Shown here: piece after piece, positions 41,738-53,585 of the stretch
How positions within the stretch are numbered: position 1 is the stretch's first letter
Layout of the letters: each line of letters opens with the position of its first letter
Assembly: GCA_015501585.1 (NCBI GenBank)
Contig: JADNRY010000114.1
Coordinates: 62,001-126,000 of the forward strand
Length of the DNA: 64,000 nucleotides
Direction of reading: 5' to 3'
DNA from: Rhodocollybia butyracea
Lineage: Eukaryota; Basidiomycota; Agaricomycetes; Agaricales; Omphalotaceae
Program-made: the position numbers and the translations under genes
The notes under the pieces: generated by a model
Seen by the model: only the letters and a program-made list of their open reading frames with translations
Databases searched by the model: none
Told to the model about the DNA's origin: nothing

Positions 41738-42950
41738 ATCGACCTTAAAGCTATTGTTGACTGGCCAGTTCCCCTTAAAGTCAAAGACATCCAATCTTTT
41801 CTTGGTTCCGCTAATTTCTACCAACATTCTATTTATAATTATAGTGACATTGTTGTACCAATGACTCAGCTTACCCGGAAGGGTGTGACATGGCTCTGGT
41901 CTTTGGCGTGTCAGGATTCCTTTGAGAAACTCAAGTATGCCTTCACACATGCACCCATTCTCACACATTGGGAGCCAAATTATGCACTTATTGTGGAAAC
42001 CAACGCTTCCGACTATAACTTAGTGGCTATCCTCTCAATCCGCCTCTCAGATGGAGAAATCCATCCAATCTCTTTCCTCTCTCAGACCTTCCAGGCCACC
42101 GAGGTCAACTATGACACTCACAACAAAGAGCTCTTAGCCATTTTCAACTTTCTGGTCATTTCAGTCAAGTCTCGCTGACATCCGCTGCACGGACTACTGA
42201 AACCTCTTCCGGTTCCAACTCGACCTTGGGATTCAATTTCTATGGATTTCATTGAACAGCTTCTGGACTCCGATGGCTATACCACTATCCTGGTTATTGT
42301 GGATTGCCCTTTGAAGCAAGCCATTTTTTATTCCTACTTACAACACTATCACCTCCGAGCAACTTGCCAAGTTGTTTGTCTTGCATGTTTTTTCTAAGCA
42401 CGGAGTTCCTTTGCACATTACATTGGACCAAGCTTCCGAATTTGTTTCTGCATTCTTCCGAGCTCTTGGAGAAGCTCTCTCTATGACACTTCACTACACT
42501 TCGGGTTACCATCCGGAGGCAAATGGACAGACGGAACGAGTCAATCAGACTCTGGAGCAATACATTCAGATCTACTGTTCCTATCAGCAGGACGATTAGG
42601 CTAAACTCTTGGCTATTGCCGAGTTTGCTTACAATAAGGCTCTGAATGCCTCGACCGGCATTTCTCCCTTCTTTGCTAACAAGGGCTATCATCCAAACAT
42701 CACCGTCCATCCCGAGATCAACATTTGATCCGATCTTGCACAAGATTTTGTGTTCAATCTAGATGAGCTTCAATTCTTTTCTCCGAGATGAGATACTTAA
42801 TGCACAAAATGCTACAAGGAACAAGCCGATCAGAAACATATTCCGCATCCTGAATTCCCGATTGGATCCAAGATCTTTGTTCTGGCAAAACACATCCGAA
42901 CTACTCGGCCATCCGAGATAGCAAGGCATTTGTATTTTTGACCTCTCTTG
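41738..42950 (+). pseudogene. Ty3/gypsy pol fragment, copy 1
   Basis: Starts within RT/RNase H: LKAIVDWPVPLKVKDIQSFL, YQHSIYNYSDIV, FEKLKYAFTHAPILTHWEPN, VETNASDYNLVAILS, NYDTHNKELLAIF (41738-42160). It then jumps to the integrase: [20 protein letters not shown] (about 42215), TLDQASEFVSAFFRAL (about 42425), YHPEANGQTERVNQTLEQY (about 42510), EFAYNKALNASTGISPFFAN (about 42625). The sequence between RNase H and integrase is deleted. Stops and indels occur (for example at 42596-42598). Chromovirus/MarY1-like by style. A sister copy is at 60980-62960. Confidence 0.9.
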
Positions 42951-43021
42951 CTATCTCAAGGGAATTTATTTTCACAGTACTTGTAATAACAAGTCTAATT
43001 GTATAAGAGCATCGTCATAGT

Positions 43022-43681
43022 TTGAGTGGAAAGGCTGGTCAATGGCCTAAACACTGGAAAGGCAAAGGCAAATCAACTCAAGCAAACACAGCCACCACAA
43101 ACAACGAAGATTTTGCATGGTATGCACATGCACGCTCTGATGATGCATGGGAATTAAAAGTTCAGGAGAATATAACAGGCTATCGAGAACCTGAAAATGA
43201 GGTTGATGAACAACTGGAAGGGTTGGGAGCCATCTATGTGAGTGATGAGTTCTTGTGGGAATCCGATAATGACTCCAATAGGTCCAGTGTTCAGTCAACA
43301 AAAGAGTCTGAACTTCCCCATGACAGTGACTCTGATGATGGTAATTCAATGCCAGACCTTCAGAGTGTGTCTACATCATTGGATACCCCAGACAACTGGA
43401 GAAAAGAGATTTGGGATGATGAAGCTTGGTTCAGTGATACTGATGAACTCGAAATTCCGGACCTCCAAGAGGTAGAAGACACGGATAATGAGGAAGGACT
43501 CCTGGAAACCTCCTCAAATGGACCAATTCTAGTGGAACTCAGCATCCCAGACCCAGATGCTATACAAGGACAGCAATCACAAGACATTGAGAATGAAGAA
43601 ATCAATGTGGATGATTTCGGAAAAGCATACACTAGGGCTGTAGACATTTGTATTCTTGAACTTGTAAGGCTGAGGGCTTAG
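43022..43681 (+). CDS. Acidic ORF, probably a copia gag-protease spacer, 219 codons
   Basis: Begins SGKAGQWPKHWKGKGKSTQA and continues as a long acidic, Ser/Asp/Glu-rich segment with repeated Trp-containing patches (NWRKEIWDDEAWF). In fungal copia elements the GGGKEGQxPKW-type Lys/Gly stretch directly follows the gag zinc knuckle, and an acidic spacer leads to protease, so this may be such a spacer. No knuckle or DSGA motif is present on either side, and no LTR is adjacent. The frame is fully open to a TAG. It could instead be a free-standing acidic host protein. Confidence 0.35.
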   Translation: MSGKAGQWPKHWKGKGKSTQANTATTNNEDFAWYAHARSDDAWELKVQENITGYREPENEVDEQLEGLGAIYVSDEFLWESDNDSNRSSVQSTKESELPHDSDSDDGNSMPDLQSVSTSLDTPDNWRKEIWDDEAWFSDTDELEIPDLQEVEDTDNEEGLLETSSNGPILVELSIPDPDAIQGQQSQDIENEEINVDDFGKAYTRAVDICILELVRLRA

Positions 43682-44400
43682 GATAGGATTGTGCTCGCCT
43701 TAGTGCAGCTGCCGCAAACGGATATTATGTGTCCAGAGAAGGAGTGGGGGTATCGTGTCCATATTGAGAGATGTAACAAATATGCCATGTTCGGAATACC
43801 GACATCCCATCAGTCCCTCGTATGATTTGAGAAATGAAGCCTGCCATAGACACATTAGATACACAGGTGGAAGCAAGTCAACACTTACCATTGCTCGACG
43901 GCAGTCTCCTGTGGAATCTTGACTGACCAGTAGTTCTGCGGCGGATGTCTAGCGATTTCGCGATGACCTACGGAACGGTTGGGTACAATCGTTATTTAAT
44001 AGAATCCTCGCTTACCTGCTGTTTCTCGTTGAGCAATTGGTGATACAATACCACAACAGGCCAACAAATTAGTGCGATGCTACCTTCCAGCTGCTTTCCG
44101 ACTTAACTGTAGTGCAGCGTGTTGACTAGATTCTGTGAAGTTGGATGCGGTCCGTAACAGCGCCACAGAGCTTATCGATGCACTTACTTGTGACGTGAAC
44201 GGTTTAGACTTCACCAGCATCACGCTTGGTGAATTCTAATTAGCGGAAATCTCTTGTCAACGTAAAGTCATCTGTTTATAATTATAAAACAATTTTCAAG
44301 GAGTAGACAGCCTTAGATAAATTATTGTTGCTTTTATTAAGCCCTAGTATACTACAAGATTGCTTTGAATATGATCCAGGCTTCAGGCTCTTTTTATTTT
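43682..44400. other. Non-coding DNA
   Basis: No supported gene or recognisable repeat. Short frames overlap in all phases without natural composition. Confidence 0.3.
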
Positions 44401-44417
44401 GCATTGGGGCAGTTCTG

Positions 44418-44520
44418 AACCTGTACCTTGAGCCGGGGCCTGAGCCCGAGCCGGGCCCTAGCCGTCGTGTAGGGCCCGGCTCTCATGAGCCTGGCCGTAG
44501 CCGGGGCTTCTGTGCCGAGC
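44418..44520. repeat. GC-rich GAGCCGGGCC word tract with perfect hairpin
   Basis: Words GAGCC, GGGCCC and CCGGGC repeat in both orientations. GCCGGGCCCTA at 44453 pairs with TAGGGCCCGGC after a 9-nt loop. It lies at the 3' side of the coding block on the minus strand (44540-44830). It is far more GC-rich than its surroundings. Confidence 0.6.
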
Positions 44521-44539
44521 CACAGCCTGCACATCACTA

Positions 44540-44830
44540 GGACTCCTAAGTGATGATGGACCTCTCCCAGTGGAGTACTTCTCCATCTCTCAACTCCAAT
44601 GTCATTGTCACCTTCAAAGAACAACTCCCTTGTTGCTTCCACATCATTTCCCTCATACAGCGCAACGACGGTATCAATATTGTCTGTCTCATCTCCTTGA
44701 AGCCACTGTGTAGTGAAATCAGCCACAGTTGCGTGGAACTTGTCCAGTTGTTGCTGAAAGGCTGTCGTTTCGTATCGACAGACACTCCGAAATGGTCACA
44801 CGATATTGACAGGACCACGGTTTATTCTCC
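44540..44830 (-). CDS. Hypothetical minus-strand coding block
   Basis: The frame reads RYETTAFQQQLDKFHATVAD, then FTTQWLQGDETDNIDTVVAL, YEGNDVEATRELFFEGDND and VERWRSTPLGEVHHHLG. Charged, natural composition with an acidic C-terminal half. An upstream ATG in this frame is not obvious, so a first exon may lie near 44850-45000, where pyrimidine-rich promoter-like DNA is seen. Not recognised. Part of the same strand as the gene at 45115-46430, but no joining splice is evident. Confidence 0.4.
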
Positions 44831-45114
44831 GGCGAGACACAATGTGCTACGAGCGGGAGAGAAACAAAGAAGAGGACTAAACAAGAATAAGAACAACGAT
44901 CATGGTGGGGATACTCTACTGAAGAAGGATAATGAAACGAAGATATAAAAGGACAGTGGCAGTGTAGAAGCATGTGTGAGTATGTGCCATACTTACAGTT
45001 GCCTGCTGGGCTCTTGTATTTTGTCAATGATTTGCTGATCAATAGAACGTGCTAGTATTATACCCCTCTGAACTAGATAAAGTTATGTTAAGTCCTGTGA
45101 AGCTCCGCTTGCTA

Positions 45115-46430
45115 GAATTCCATACCAATTTCAAGGTCGTCATCTTCGAGCTCAAGTGGTTCATGTTCTTCATGATTCTTCCTCTCCAACACTCCAAGGA
45201 GCCATCCAAAGGCCATCATAGGAAACTCCATTCGCTTTCCATTTTGAGACAGAAGGTTCCAACGCTCTCGAATGCGACTGGCATCATGCAAACCTGCTGA
45301 TTGGAATGCTTTTTCCATAACTCTGATATCAGATTTCGTGACCAAAGTCCAACTCAAGGCAGAGGAGTAGTTGAGAAGATTGTTCAAGATATCGCGGGCT
45401 TTGTCGGCCTAAAACTGGTTTCCAGTTCAAGTGATAGAAAGTTCTCGCCTAGAACCTGTGAAATATCATCTTCAAGGGCCTTTAACTTTTGATCTACCCG
45501 TTTTTTCTCCTTCGCTGCGCTGTCTAAGTGAGTCTGGAGAATTGCACATTGTGGCAGCAGGAAGAGGTGTTTGGTATCCGAGAAGGGCAGGAAGAATTGT
45601 AGCCAGGTTACGGTCCCAACTATTCAAGCGAACAAAACCACCTTCACCCGTGAGCCTCGGGTTAAGGTAAAGGTGTCGTATGTCGAGTCCCCGTTTGAAG
45701 AGATAATGACGGATCTAGATTATGTTCAAAATAATTCCACAAATATTACTAGGTATATTACCTCTGAATCCATTGTTGTGTCCCATTTTTTTGCTTTGGC
45801 AATATCCCGTACATTTTTCAATTCTGACCAGTCAAACTTATCCACGTCGCCACTGTGCGTAAAATTTGCCATGTTTAGGAGCTTATCGTGAATCTCCTTC
45901 CACTCTTGTCCCCACTCCGAGACCAGATAGGCTGGGCATTTCTCCCAGAAAGGTACAACACCGTTTACGCTCAGAGCTGCGCGCAGGGGAGCCACTATCT
46001 GTGTTGAGTCCCGAGAAGCTCTTTGGCCTCATCTAGTAGTTCTGGACAGTTGAAGCAGAGTCGGAAAAGATGCGAGAGTTTTTTTGAGGTTTGTTTGCCA
46101 GCCGCCATCGCGGCAAAGGAGGGTCCTGCTCTAGTATACACCTTTAGTTTGTGCAGTCGAGTCAGGAGTGACTTACAGGGTAGATCTTCCTTGTCACAGA
46201 AGAAAGAGAGTGAAACTGGTTGGTGAGTGTCTGGAAATATCCGTGACAGTGGAAAAGCATCCAATTAAAGGAATGCTTTGGTGGTACCGTTTGAGGCAAG
46301 TTTCCATACCCGAAATAGTGGTTGTATATGTGAGGCAATGAGTTAGCCGCTTATCCCAAAGTGGAAGGAAGGAGAGGCATTGCGTGATTGCAAGTGCGTG
46401 GAAGGATGAGCCCAAATTCGTGGAAATCGG
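45115..46430 (-). pseudogene. Hypothetical minus-strand gene, several blocks, probably damaged
   Basis: Blocks in order: a possible N-terminus near 46415 (MGSSFHALAITQCLSFLPL), FFCDKEDLPCKSLLTRLHKL and QTSKKLSHLFRLCFNCPELL (46210-46000), LSVNGVVPFWEKCPAYLVSE and DKFDWSELKNVRDIAKAKKW (45970-45760), an intron-like GTAATATACC, a helical Lys-rich stretch (LDSAAKEKKRVDQKLKALED, about 45510), and LNNLLNYSSALSWTLVTKSD to an acidic end (ELEDDDLEIGMEF, 45387-45112). Stops between blocks do not all fall in clear introns. No known domain recognised. Confidence 0.4.
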
Positions 46431-46661
46431 GCTTATCCTCCGACACTCACGCTCACTTCTGATAGATCAAATTGTTAATGTGTTCTGAGTGACTTTCATT
46501 CCTTTGAAAGCACTATACATGCATGTAATGTATGAAATCGGCCCTATCACTAGTATGGGACTTATTGTGACCGAGAAGGGTCTGTTCTCTTAAGTAATGA
46601 TCCGTTAGTTTGGGCATGCCACGAAGAAGTATGTCGTAGCGTGACATATGAGTGATCTATT

Positions 46662-47176
46662 TGTAGAAACAGCGGTCAGTCAACACAAGGTCGACAGCCT
46701 ACTCACCTGAGAGTGTTAGGGATGTTATAGGAGTTGTAAGAGTGCTGTGAGAGCAGAACAAGTGTCCAGACGAATAGTAGGATTCTTGGTTATTGTTACA
46801 GGAAAATATCTACAGTATTTATACTACAGAATATAATAAACCCTATAACAATGTATGAGTCTACTTGAGTCGTACTGCTAAACATAGTGCATATACATGT
46901 GCATAATGTACCCTAGAAGATGGAGTCCGTATGGTAATTCTATAGGTAATGTTCATAGGTACTGCAAGGCAGCGTACAAGCTATGTATCATAAGACTAAT
47001 AGCGAATGGCATAATTGACTACATCTATACAAACCTGCGTAGAGGCTGCGTCTAGTGTTTGAGGGTGAGTTTCAACATAGCATATATCGACAGTTCATCG
47101 ATCGTATAGCAAGTGCGTCTAGTCGACTCACATTACTGATTAGATACGACTCATAAGCGGTAATCTAGTTTCAACA
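46662..47176 (-). mobile_element. copia-2 solo LTR with target duplication
   Basis: Reverse complement of the copia-2 LTRs, exactly 515 bp. CTATT flanks it on both sides (46657-46661 and 47177-47181), and no internal copia sequence is near. It differs from the full element's LTRs at a handful of sites (for example GTTTGTATAGATG against GTTCGTATGGATG). It arose by recombination between two LTRs of an independent insertion. Confidence 0.95.
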
Positions 47177-47643
47177 CTATTTTAGTAAATACCTCGAGAA
47201 TCGACCTGTTTAGCTTCGAGTATATTTGTTATCCTTTCCTTTTTCGTTGCTAGACTTCGGTACCACGAGGTCAAGCATTTGCCGGTTCCATGCGCACAAG
47301 CGCTCCTATCCCTTCACTTGCTGGCAAAATCATAGGGTTGTTGCCCCATCTTAACCTTCAAACGCTGGATGCGCTGTCAGGCTTTGCCTTATTAATCAAG
47401 CTATGCCCTTATGAAAGTATTTATTTGTTGCTCTCACTTACGGTAATTATCAAGATTGCAGCTAACATTCTTCGCATAGAGGATGTACCGAGCTAATGAA
47501 ATGCCAGTAAATGATTGGAAAGCAATAACTCAGAGAACCAAGCCATGTATGACCTAACACTTGCATCCCACATATTGCACAAGTCTGAAAAAGCATGTAA
47601 CTGCTATGAACTGAGGACAGTTCATATTTTAGAAAGGGGGAGA

Positions 47644-48356
47644 TGATACGCCCCATAATAATTTGGACTTAAAATGCCTAATTGGCCATGTTTCAGTATC
47701 ACTGATACAGTCAGATTATGTGCAGTACATTGTATTCTGAGATTATCAATAGGGAACTGAGCACAGACACGAACTGACAATGATTCCTAACAACACAGTT
47801 GCACATGTTCCATACCTCACAATATTAAAACCCAAGCTTCGTGTTGCATTATACTGTCCAAGTTTGGTTCAATGAAGTACAATTTGACATACATACGCAA
47901 TGCCACCAATCAGAGCAAACTCCGTGTATGCCATAACACAGTAAGGCATTGAATAAGCATTTTCGGTTGCAAGCAGTCTAATTGTGTTGATTGTGCCACC
48001 AATGAGAGACAACTCCGCTCCGTGTGGCGGCATTGAATACTATATTCGGCTCCATGGAGGAGTGTGCCACCAATGTGGTGGACGCCGTTGAAGTGTTGTG
48101 GTGGATCCGTGTGGCACAATATAGTGCCACTAGTAAAACAATTCAAATCCACGTCTAAGCTAGACCCGGAACTACTGTAACATTGGATTTATCCATATGT
48201 ATTGCATTATGAAGCACAAAAACATGCCGAACAAGTGTTTAATTACATTGCACAGGTATAAAAGACATGAGAAGTCTACAAAGAAGGCAAGCACTCACCT
48301 CCCCAGGTTATACCACTCATTGCCAGAGTAGTAAGGGATCGCTTCGGCACCTAGCA
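47644..48356 (+). repeat. LTR-like repeat starting TGATACGCCCC, copy 1
   Basis: Preceded by a purine run (AGAAAGGGGGAGA) like a polypurine tract, starts TGATACGCCCCATAATAATT and ends CACCTAGCA. It is diverged from 48993-49647. The words GTGCCACCAATG and CCGTGTGGCACAATATAGTG recur. A CACCTCCCCAGGTTATACCA stretch near the end is well kept in both copies. No pol sequence is recognisable upstream (47290-47640). Confidence 0.55.
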
Positions 48357-48992
48357 GAGTAACAAGTAATTGACAACTGGATAAGACCTGTTGAAATAAC
48401 TTGTATTTGATAAAAATAATTGAATAGTAGAAGAAGCATAACATTGAAAGACCTGTATTATTAACTTGTACTATCACTGAAGAAAGGACAGTAAAGTTAT
48501 TGGCACAGATCAAGTAAAGTTATTCAGTTCAAAAGAAATTAAAGCTATTGAAGTAAAGTTATTGCATCCACATTCTGTGGGACTCAGCAAATAAAACCTA
48601 TACCTTGCAATCCCCTACAAGCAGTTGTACTTTGAATTTTATATCTTCTCTTGCACCCTCCAAACTTGTGTTTGATTTAAGTGTGTGTGTGTTGGTGTGT
48701 GTTAGACTTGTTCTTACATTTACTTTTGTGTGCACTCCGAAGTCAGGATATCAGTAGCTTCCTTTAAAGATTACTATGCATTCTTGCACAGACAACAGTA
48801 AAAGATACTATGAGATAACAAAAGGCTCAAGCTGCCACAATAGCTATCTGCCACTGACCACAACTCAGAATGAGCATTATTCTCAGTAGACTTGGACTTA
48901 TTTCTTTTTATTACCAAAAACAATTGTTTTATCGCCATTTTACCTCTGAATATGTTGGAAGAGGACGGGGCATGTCACTGTGGCTATGTTGT

Positions 48993-49647
48993 TGATACGC
49001 CCCAGACTAATTTGGACTTGAAATGCTAGATTTGGCGTGTTTCAGTATCACTGATTAGGTCAAATCAGCTGCAGTACGTTGTATTCTAAGGTCATTCAAC
49101 TGAATCAAGCACAGTTGCTAACTGAGGATGATTCCCCCTGGATTCTCGTCAGCTCACACAGTTGCATATATTCACACCTTTGAATATTAAAACCCATTCT
49201 TTGTGTTAGATTGACATTGGAATTCAGATTAAAGCTTGTCGTACCTGTTTAGTACAGTCTGTACTATTCCAAAAGCAAAATATAGTATAGTGCAGCCACT
49301 GTTTCGAGTGTGCCGCCAATCAGACAAGATACCGTAAATACCTGCGGCATAGTGGCACCAATGTTTCAAGTGTGCCACTAATGATGATAGACGCCGTTGA
49401 GGCATTGTGGCGGCTCCGTGTGGCACAATATAGTGCCACTAGTGAAACCCAAGTCTACACACCCGGAACTACTGTAGCATTTAATTATATTGCATGATAA
49501 AGCATGAAAACATGCCGAAGAAGTGTTTAATTACACTGTACATGTATAAAAGAGATGAGAAGCACTTGAAGAAGGCAAGCACCCACCTCCCCAGGTTATA
49601 CCACTCATTGCCAGAGTAGTGTGAAGGGTTCGCTTCGGCACCTAGCA
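48993..49647 (+). repeat. LTR-like repeat starting TGATACGCCCC, copy 2
   Basis: Direct repeat of 47644-48356 with many changes, starting TGATACGCCCCAGACTAATT and ending CACCTAGCA. There is no purine run before it. Spacing between copies is only about 640 bp, too short for a complete element, so these are probably relics or two solo copies. Confidence 0.55.
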
Positions 49648-49969
49648 GAGAACTTGTATTTATATCGCAAGAATAGCAGAGCAGAAACAGAATAGCATTT
49701 GAAAGATTGTACTTGTAACAACAAAAGAAAGTAAAGTTATTTGTGCAGCTCAAGTAAGCTACCTGCATGTACCTGCAAGCATTTGTGGGGAGGGCAAGAA
49801 TAAAAAATTTTCTGCTCAAATAAGGGCTGGAATATCCTCTCCTCTATGCATTGGACCTTGTCTGACTAGGTCATGTGTCCACCTAGCATGTAGCAAGTTA
49901 CAAGTGGCTATATTTCTCCACCCACATCATGCTCTATTCTATGTACTAATGAGTATCTCACACTCATAC

Positions 49970-50180
49970 ATGTATAAGTACTAAATACTTGCAGGTACTC
50001 ACAAGTTACTTGTGAGTACCTGTGTTGACTGGGATCCGCAAGTACCTGCAAGTACCCGCATTAAAATACCTGCGGATCCCGGTATCTGTTTCCCACGGAT
50101 CCGTGCCGGTCACGGGTAGCCCCTTTAGGTCCACAGGTACCTGTGAAACGGATCCGGGTATACCTGGATCCGGACTCGTG
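49970..50180. repeat. GGATCCG/GTACCTGC low-complexity tract
   Basis: About 200 bp of GTACTTGC, GTACCTGC, GGATCCG and GGTACCTG words in both orientations, starting with CTCACAAGTTACTTGTGAG. The two opposite frames across it (50006-50318) are products of the repeat and are not called as genes. Confidence 0.65.
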
Positions 50181-51736
50181 GACATCTTTAGCCTTGATAG
50201 GTGGTATCTTGAGGAGACTGTGAGGAGAACAGTAGTTGAATACTCAAATTGTAGGCATGTACCCGTCGGAGTAGAGGGTTCTAGGATGGTCAATAGGGTA
50301 GAGAATAGCACAGAGTAGCATGGGGCGAAATATGAAGGAGATAGAATATAAATAAAGTGAGTAATGGTGATAATGAGTGAAAGGTGAGTAAGTAGAAGAG
50401 ATCAATAGAAATAGAATGAAGTATCAAGTAAGAGAGACGGTTGTAGGGAAATTGAATAGAGCTGTACAGTACACACTAGTATATAGCGAAAGGGAATGTG
50501 TGAGGTATGGAGCTAGCTACCGGTAGGGCAGCTAGTACTAAACCCTGCTGATCATCAAGCCAGGGTTACGTCTCTGGGAAAGTGGGTGTTAGACCAAGGA
50601 TGACTGAGGATGAGTCGTGGTGTGGATGGTCCGTACCACTCTACTGTGCAGCATAGGTAGACTCCACCATGGTTGGCAACCTGGATTCCAGGCCTACTTA
50701 GGGCCATTCTTGACATGGGTTATTGACCCTATATCATACATGGCGCGAATAGGCGTAGTTATCTTCCTGCGTGTCTTGAATGGCCACGAAATGAAGAACG
50801 GCGTAATGTGTAGTCTTCAAGTAGTACTAAAACGTCTCGATTTTCTCTTCCGCAATTGGACTTTGGGGCTAACTTACCAATAGTTTAATCCTAAAATGGG
50901 AAGACAAGAAAACGGCGCAACAAAACCAGAAGATGAAGATTAACGTTACCCACCTCATAGAGCTCTGGAGAACCCTGTCCTGTTCGTCCCCGACCTAAAC
51001 GGCAATGTACTATCATCAATGCGAACGAATCCATGTCGTTAGAGGTTAGCACCCCTCCTCAAGCCATTGTCCGTAACGAGCTCGACTAGTGTGGGTATAA
51101 CTGTATGCCTGTATCGCGTGGGTGGTATAAAAAGCTCATTTGTGCGTGAGCAGAAGTGCAGTCGGAGGGCAAGAGAGGCGGTGATTTCTGCATATAACGG
51201 AGTCCACGAATCGAACGCAGCAGGGGGCAGCCAAAGGCAGGAAGGATAAGTACACTCTAGTTAAATACAGAGGTAGGGAATGCCCACCGCTTAGCATATG
51301 ACTAGAAGTGACCATACTGAGCCCGCGCGCATATCGTTGCATTTTGACGGAAACACTTAACATTACCTTTGTATTCTCGACTCGGAGTTGAGGCATAATG
51401 GGTGGTTTCTTGAAGGTTTTTCATGTGCGGGGATAAGTGATCCGAGTGAACGGAAATATGAATATGGAAGGAACAGAGAGTCCAGAGGATAAGAAGAGCG
51501 AAGCGATGAGTAGATCGAAGATTGACAGGCAGAAGTCAGATAGGGACCGGACGCTCCACCCCAAACATTTGCCCACGGAAAGACCGTTATGCGATGCTCC
51601 AAAATAAGTACGCATTCGCTGAACTAACATCGAGCGGATATCCTTATAGTAAAAGCTCTGCACTACAATATGACCCAAAGAGACGGGATAGTTTATTCAC
51701 AGAATTTGTATGACTGTGTCGTTACTAGTACTGTAT
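50181..51736. other. Intergenic DNA, no supported gene
   Basis: Short frames on both strands, none with a motif or a consistent splice model. Natural-looking pieces (for example minus 51602-51363) are too short to judge. Confidence 0.3.
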
Positions 51737-52649
51737 TTATGGTTTGCGGTCCACTCCGTTTATATGCATATTGAGGTTGAGCAAAAGCTCTTCTGCATCA
51801 AAACCTTTATCGCCTACGCTGAAGAAGATATGTCCCAGACGGTCAAGAATGTCCTTGTATGTACCGACCTGCCTCTGCAGCGCCCGAACATCAGATTCCA
51901 AATGCTGAATCTTGAGTTCCATATGTTTCTTTGACTCCTGGCGCTCTCTATCTTGGTACATGACAGATGCTTCTCCCATCGGTCCACGAAAACCTAAGTT
52001 TGCACATGTTTTGGTGTCTGAGGAAATTTAGGGTACCCGAAGCACTCACCTGAGTCCGAATATTCATAATAATCGCGGCGGCTTTCCCGCATGGTGTCCT
52101 TTGTTGGGTGGTACAATAGATCGCGCACCACCTCATTTTCCAAATCAACATGGTTTGGTGATAGGTCTCTATTGTATCCGACAAATGGCTGTTCCAACGG
52201 CCCACGAAAACCTAAGCTCAGAAATATTTTTGTGTCTGAGAAATGGAGTGTGCTCGAAACACTCACCTGAATCCGAATATTCATGATAATCATGACGCAT
52301 CTTGTCATTTGTTGGGTGGTACAATGGATTGTGCACGACCTCATTTTTCAAATCAACATGGTCTAGTGATATCTGAAGTTTTCTATCGTACGCGACAAAT
52401 GGCTGTCCCAACGGTCCACGAAAACCTAACCTCACAAATGTTTTGGTATCTGAGAAATGGAGTGTACTCGAAGCACTCACCTGAATCCGAAGGTTCATAA
52501 TGATAATGTCGAGTGTCCTGCATGTTTTCCTGGTTTGTGCGGTAAAATGAATCGTCTACCACCTCATTTTTTACTAGATAGTCGCCGCCAGCGCCAGCGT
52601 AGAGAGTGTCCGGTATTTTTTTTTCGGCGTAGGCTGGCCTAAAGTCCAT
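51737..52649 (-). CDS. Hypothetical 248-aa protein made of tandemly duplicated exons plus a coiled coil
   Basis: Four exons: 52649-52481, 52425-52267, 52211-52050 and 51993-51737 (169+159+162+257 nt = 747, in frame). Introns are 55, 55 and 56 nt, all GTGAGTG to TTAG or TAAG-type ends, all phase 1. Exons 2 and 3 encode near-repeats (GFRGPLGQPFVAYDRKL and GFRGPLEQPFVGYNRDL, then a DHVDL..EVV..LLYHPT..M block ending YEYSDSG or YHEYSDSG). Exon 1 ends with a related half (KNEVVDDSFYRTNQENMQ, EPSDSG), and exon 4 starts GFRGPMGEASVMYQ. So exon with intron was duplicated in tandem, and phase 1 at both sides kept the frame. Exon 4 continues as a helical segment (MELKIQHLESDVRALQRQVG) likely to form a coiled coil. 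Unknown function; compare the coiled-coil gene at 56328. Confidence 0.75.
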
Positions 52650-52929
52650 TGAGTATGAAATCTAGCCCAAATAAAAAGCTACATACACGCTTTGACCAAA
52701 GGCTAGAGTGTGGACACGTTCCTTTTCTTTGTAGGTTATATTTTTGAGACAGGTAGAGGGAGAAAGTGGACTACTGGAAGGGCTTCGCAAACGTTTTTGC
52801 CGAGACATTGTGGCAGAGCAGGAAGAGGATTCTGCAATTAATATTTCGTAAGATCCCGGAACGCATCAGGGACACCTTTACTCACCACTAACAAACCACG
52901 ACGTGTGTTTCCCGGAATTTTTGAGCCTT

Positions 52930-53290
52930 TAAAGGACCCGGTTTATAGAGGGTGATCTTAGTTCCACTTTCGGTGAAAAGTGGACCTGATTTCGGATGAA
53001 ACTCGGATGCAGGTTCGGTCAAAAAGACCCGCCGTAGGCGGGAACCTGGGCCAAAAGTAGCCAAAAGTTCGGCCAAAAAGGGCCAGATTTGGTCCAAATT
53101 TTGACGCTCTCAGGTGGCATTGTTAGCAGCTATCACTGCCCATCGGTGTGCAGCGGGTATTGTATATAACATACAGGCAAAATTCGGTCAAAATTCGGGT
53201 CCCAGCGGAACCTGAATCCAATTTTCGGTCAAATTTGGGGCATTTCAGGAAAAATTTGTTCGGTCAAAAATACTGACATTGAAGGCGGTC
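52930..53290. repeat. TTCGGTCAAAA word tract
   Basis: Variants of TTCGGTCAAAA, GGACCTGATTTTCGG and TTTTTGGCC repeat in both orientations over about 350 bp, interrupted near 53110-53165. Stretch 52660-52929 upstream of the 248-aa gene shows a possible promoter only. Confidence 0.55.
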
Positions 53291-53489
53291 AGGGTTCATA
53301 CCCAATAAACCGGGGTCCTGCCTTTAATTGGTTTAAAAGTAGAATTTGCATGATGAATAGAAAGCCCGCCGGATCTGCAGCTGTAATTGTTATCACATCA
53401 CACCTCAAACGGGGATACCGAAATCATTTTCCCCGTTTGCATTTCTAAACTCGAGCAAATTTGCTCCAGCAATGGTGCCCAAAGGGGGC

Positions 53490-53585
53490 TCGATTCATGG
53501 CCCATAGTCATTTACAGTGGACCACATGCTCTTCGCTATGTCCCATAGTTCTCCAGTGGGCCACAGCCTCTTCACTATGTCCCAC
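53490..53585. repeat. Short tandem duplication
   Basis: Two units of about 50 bp, CCCATAGTCATTTACAGTGG and CCCATAGTTCTCCAGTGGG, each ending CACTATGTCC or CGCTATGTCC. Confidence 0.5.

Noticed and set aside
47910..48152. 80-codon minus-strand frame in the LTR-like repeat
   Set aside because: It falls inside a non-coding repeat; the second copy of the repeat does not keep the frame.
50006..50318. Overlapping open frames on both strands of about 100 codons
   Set aside because: They are produced by the GGATCCG/GTACCTGC word tract, which is open in several frames because of its repetition.
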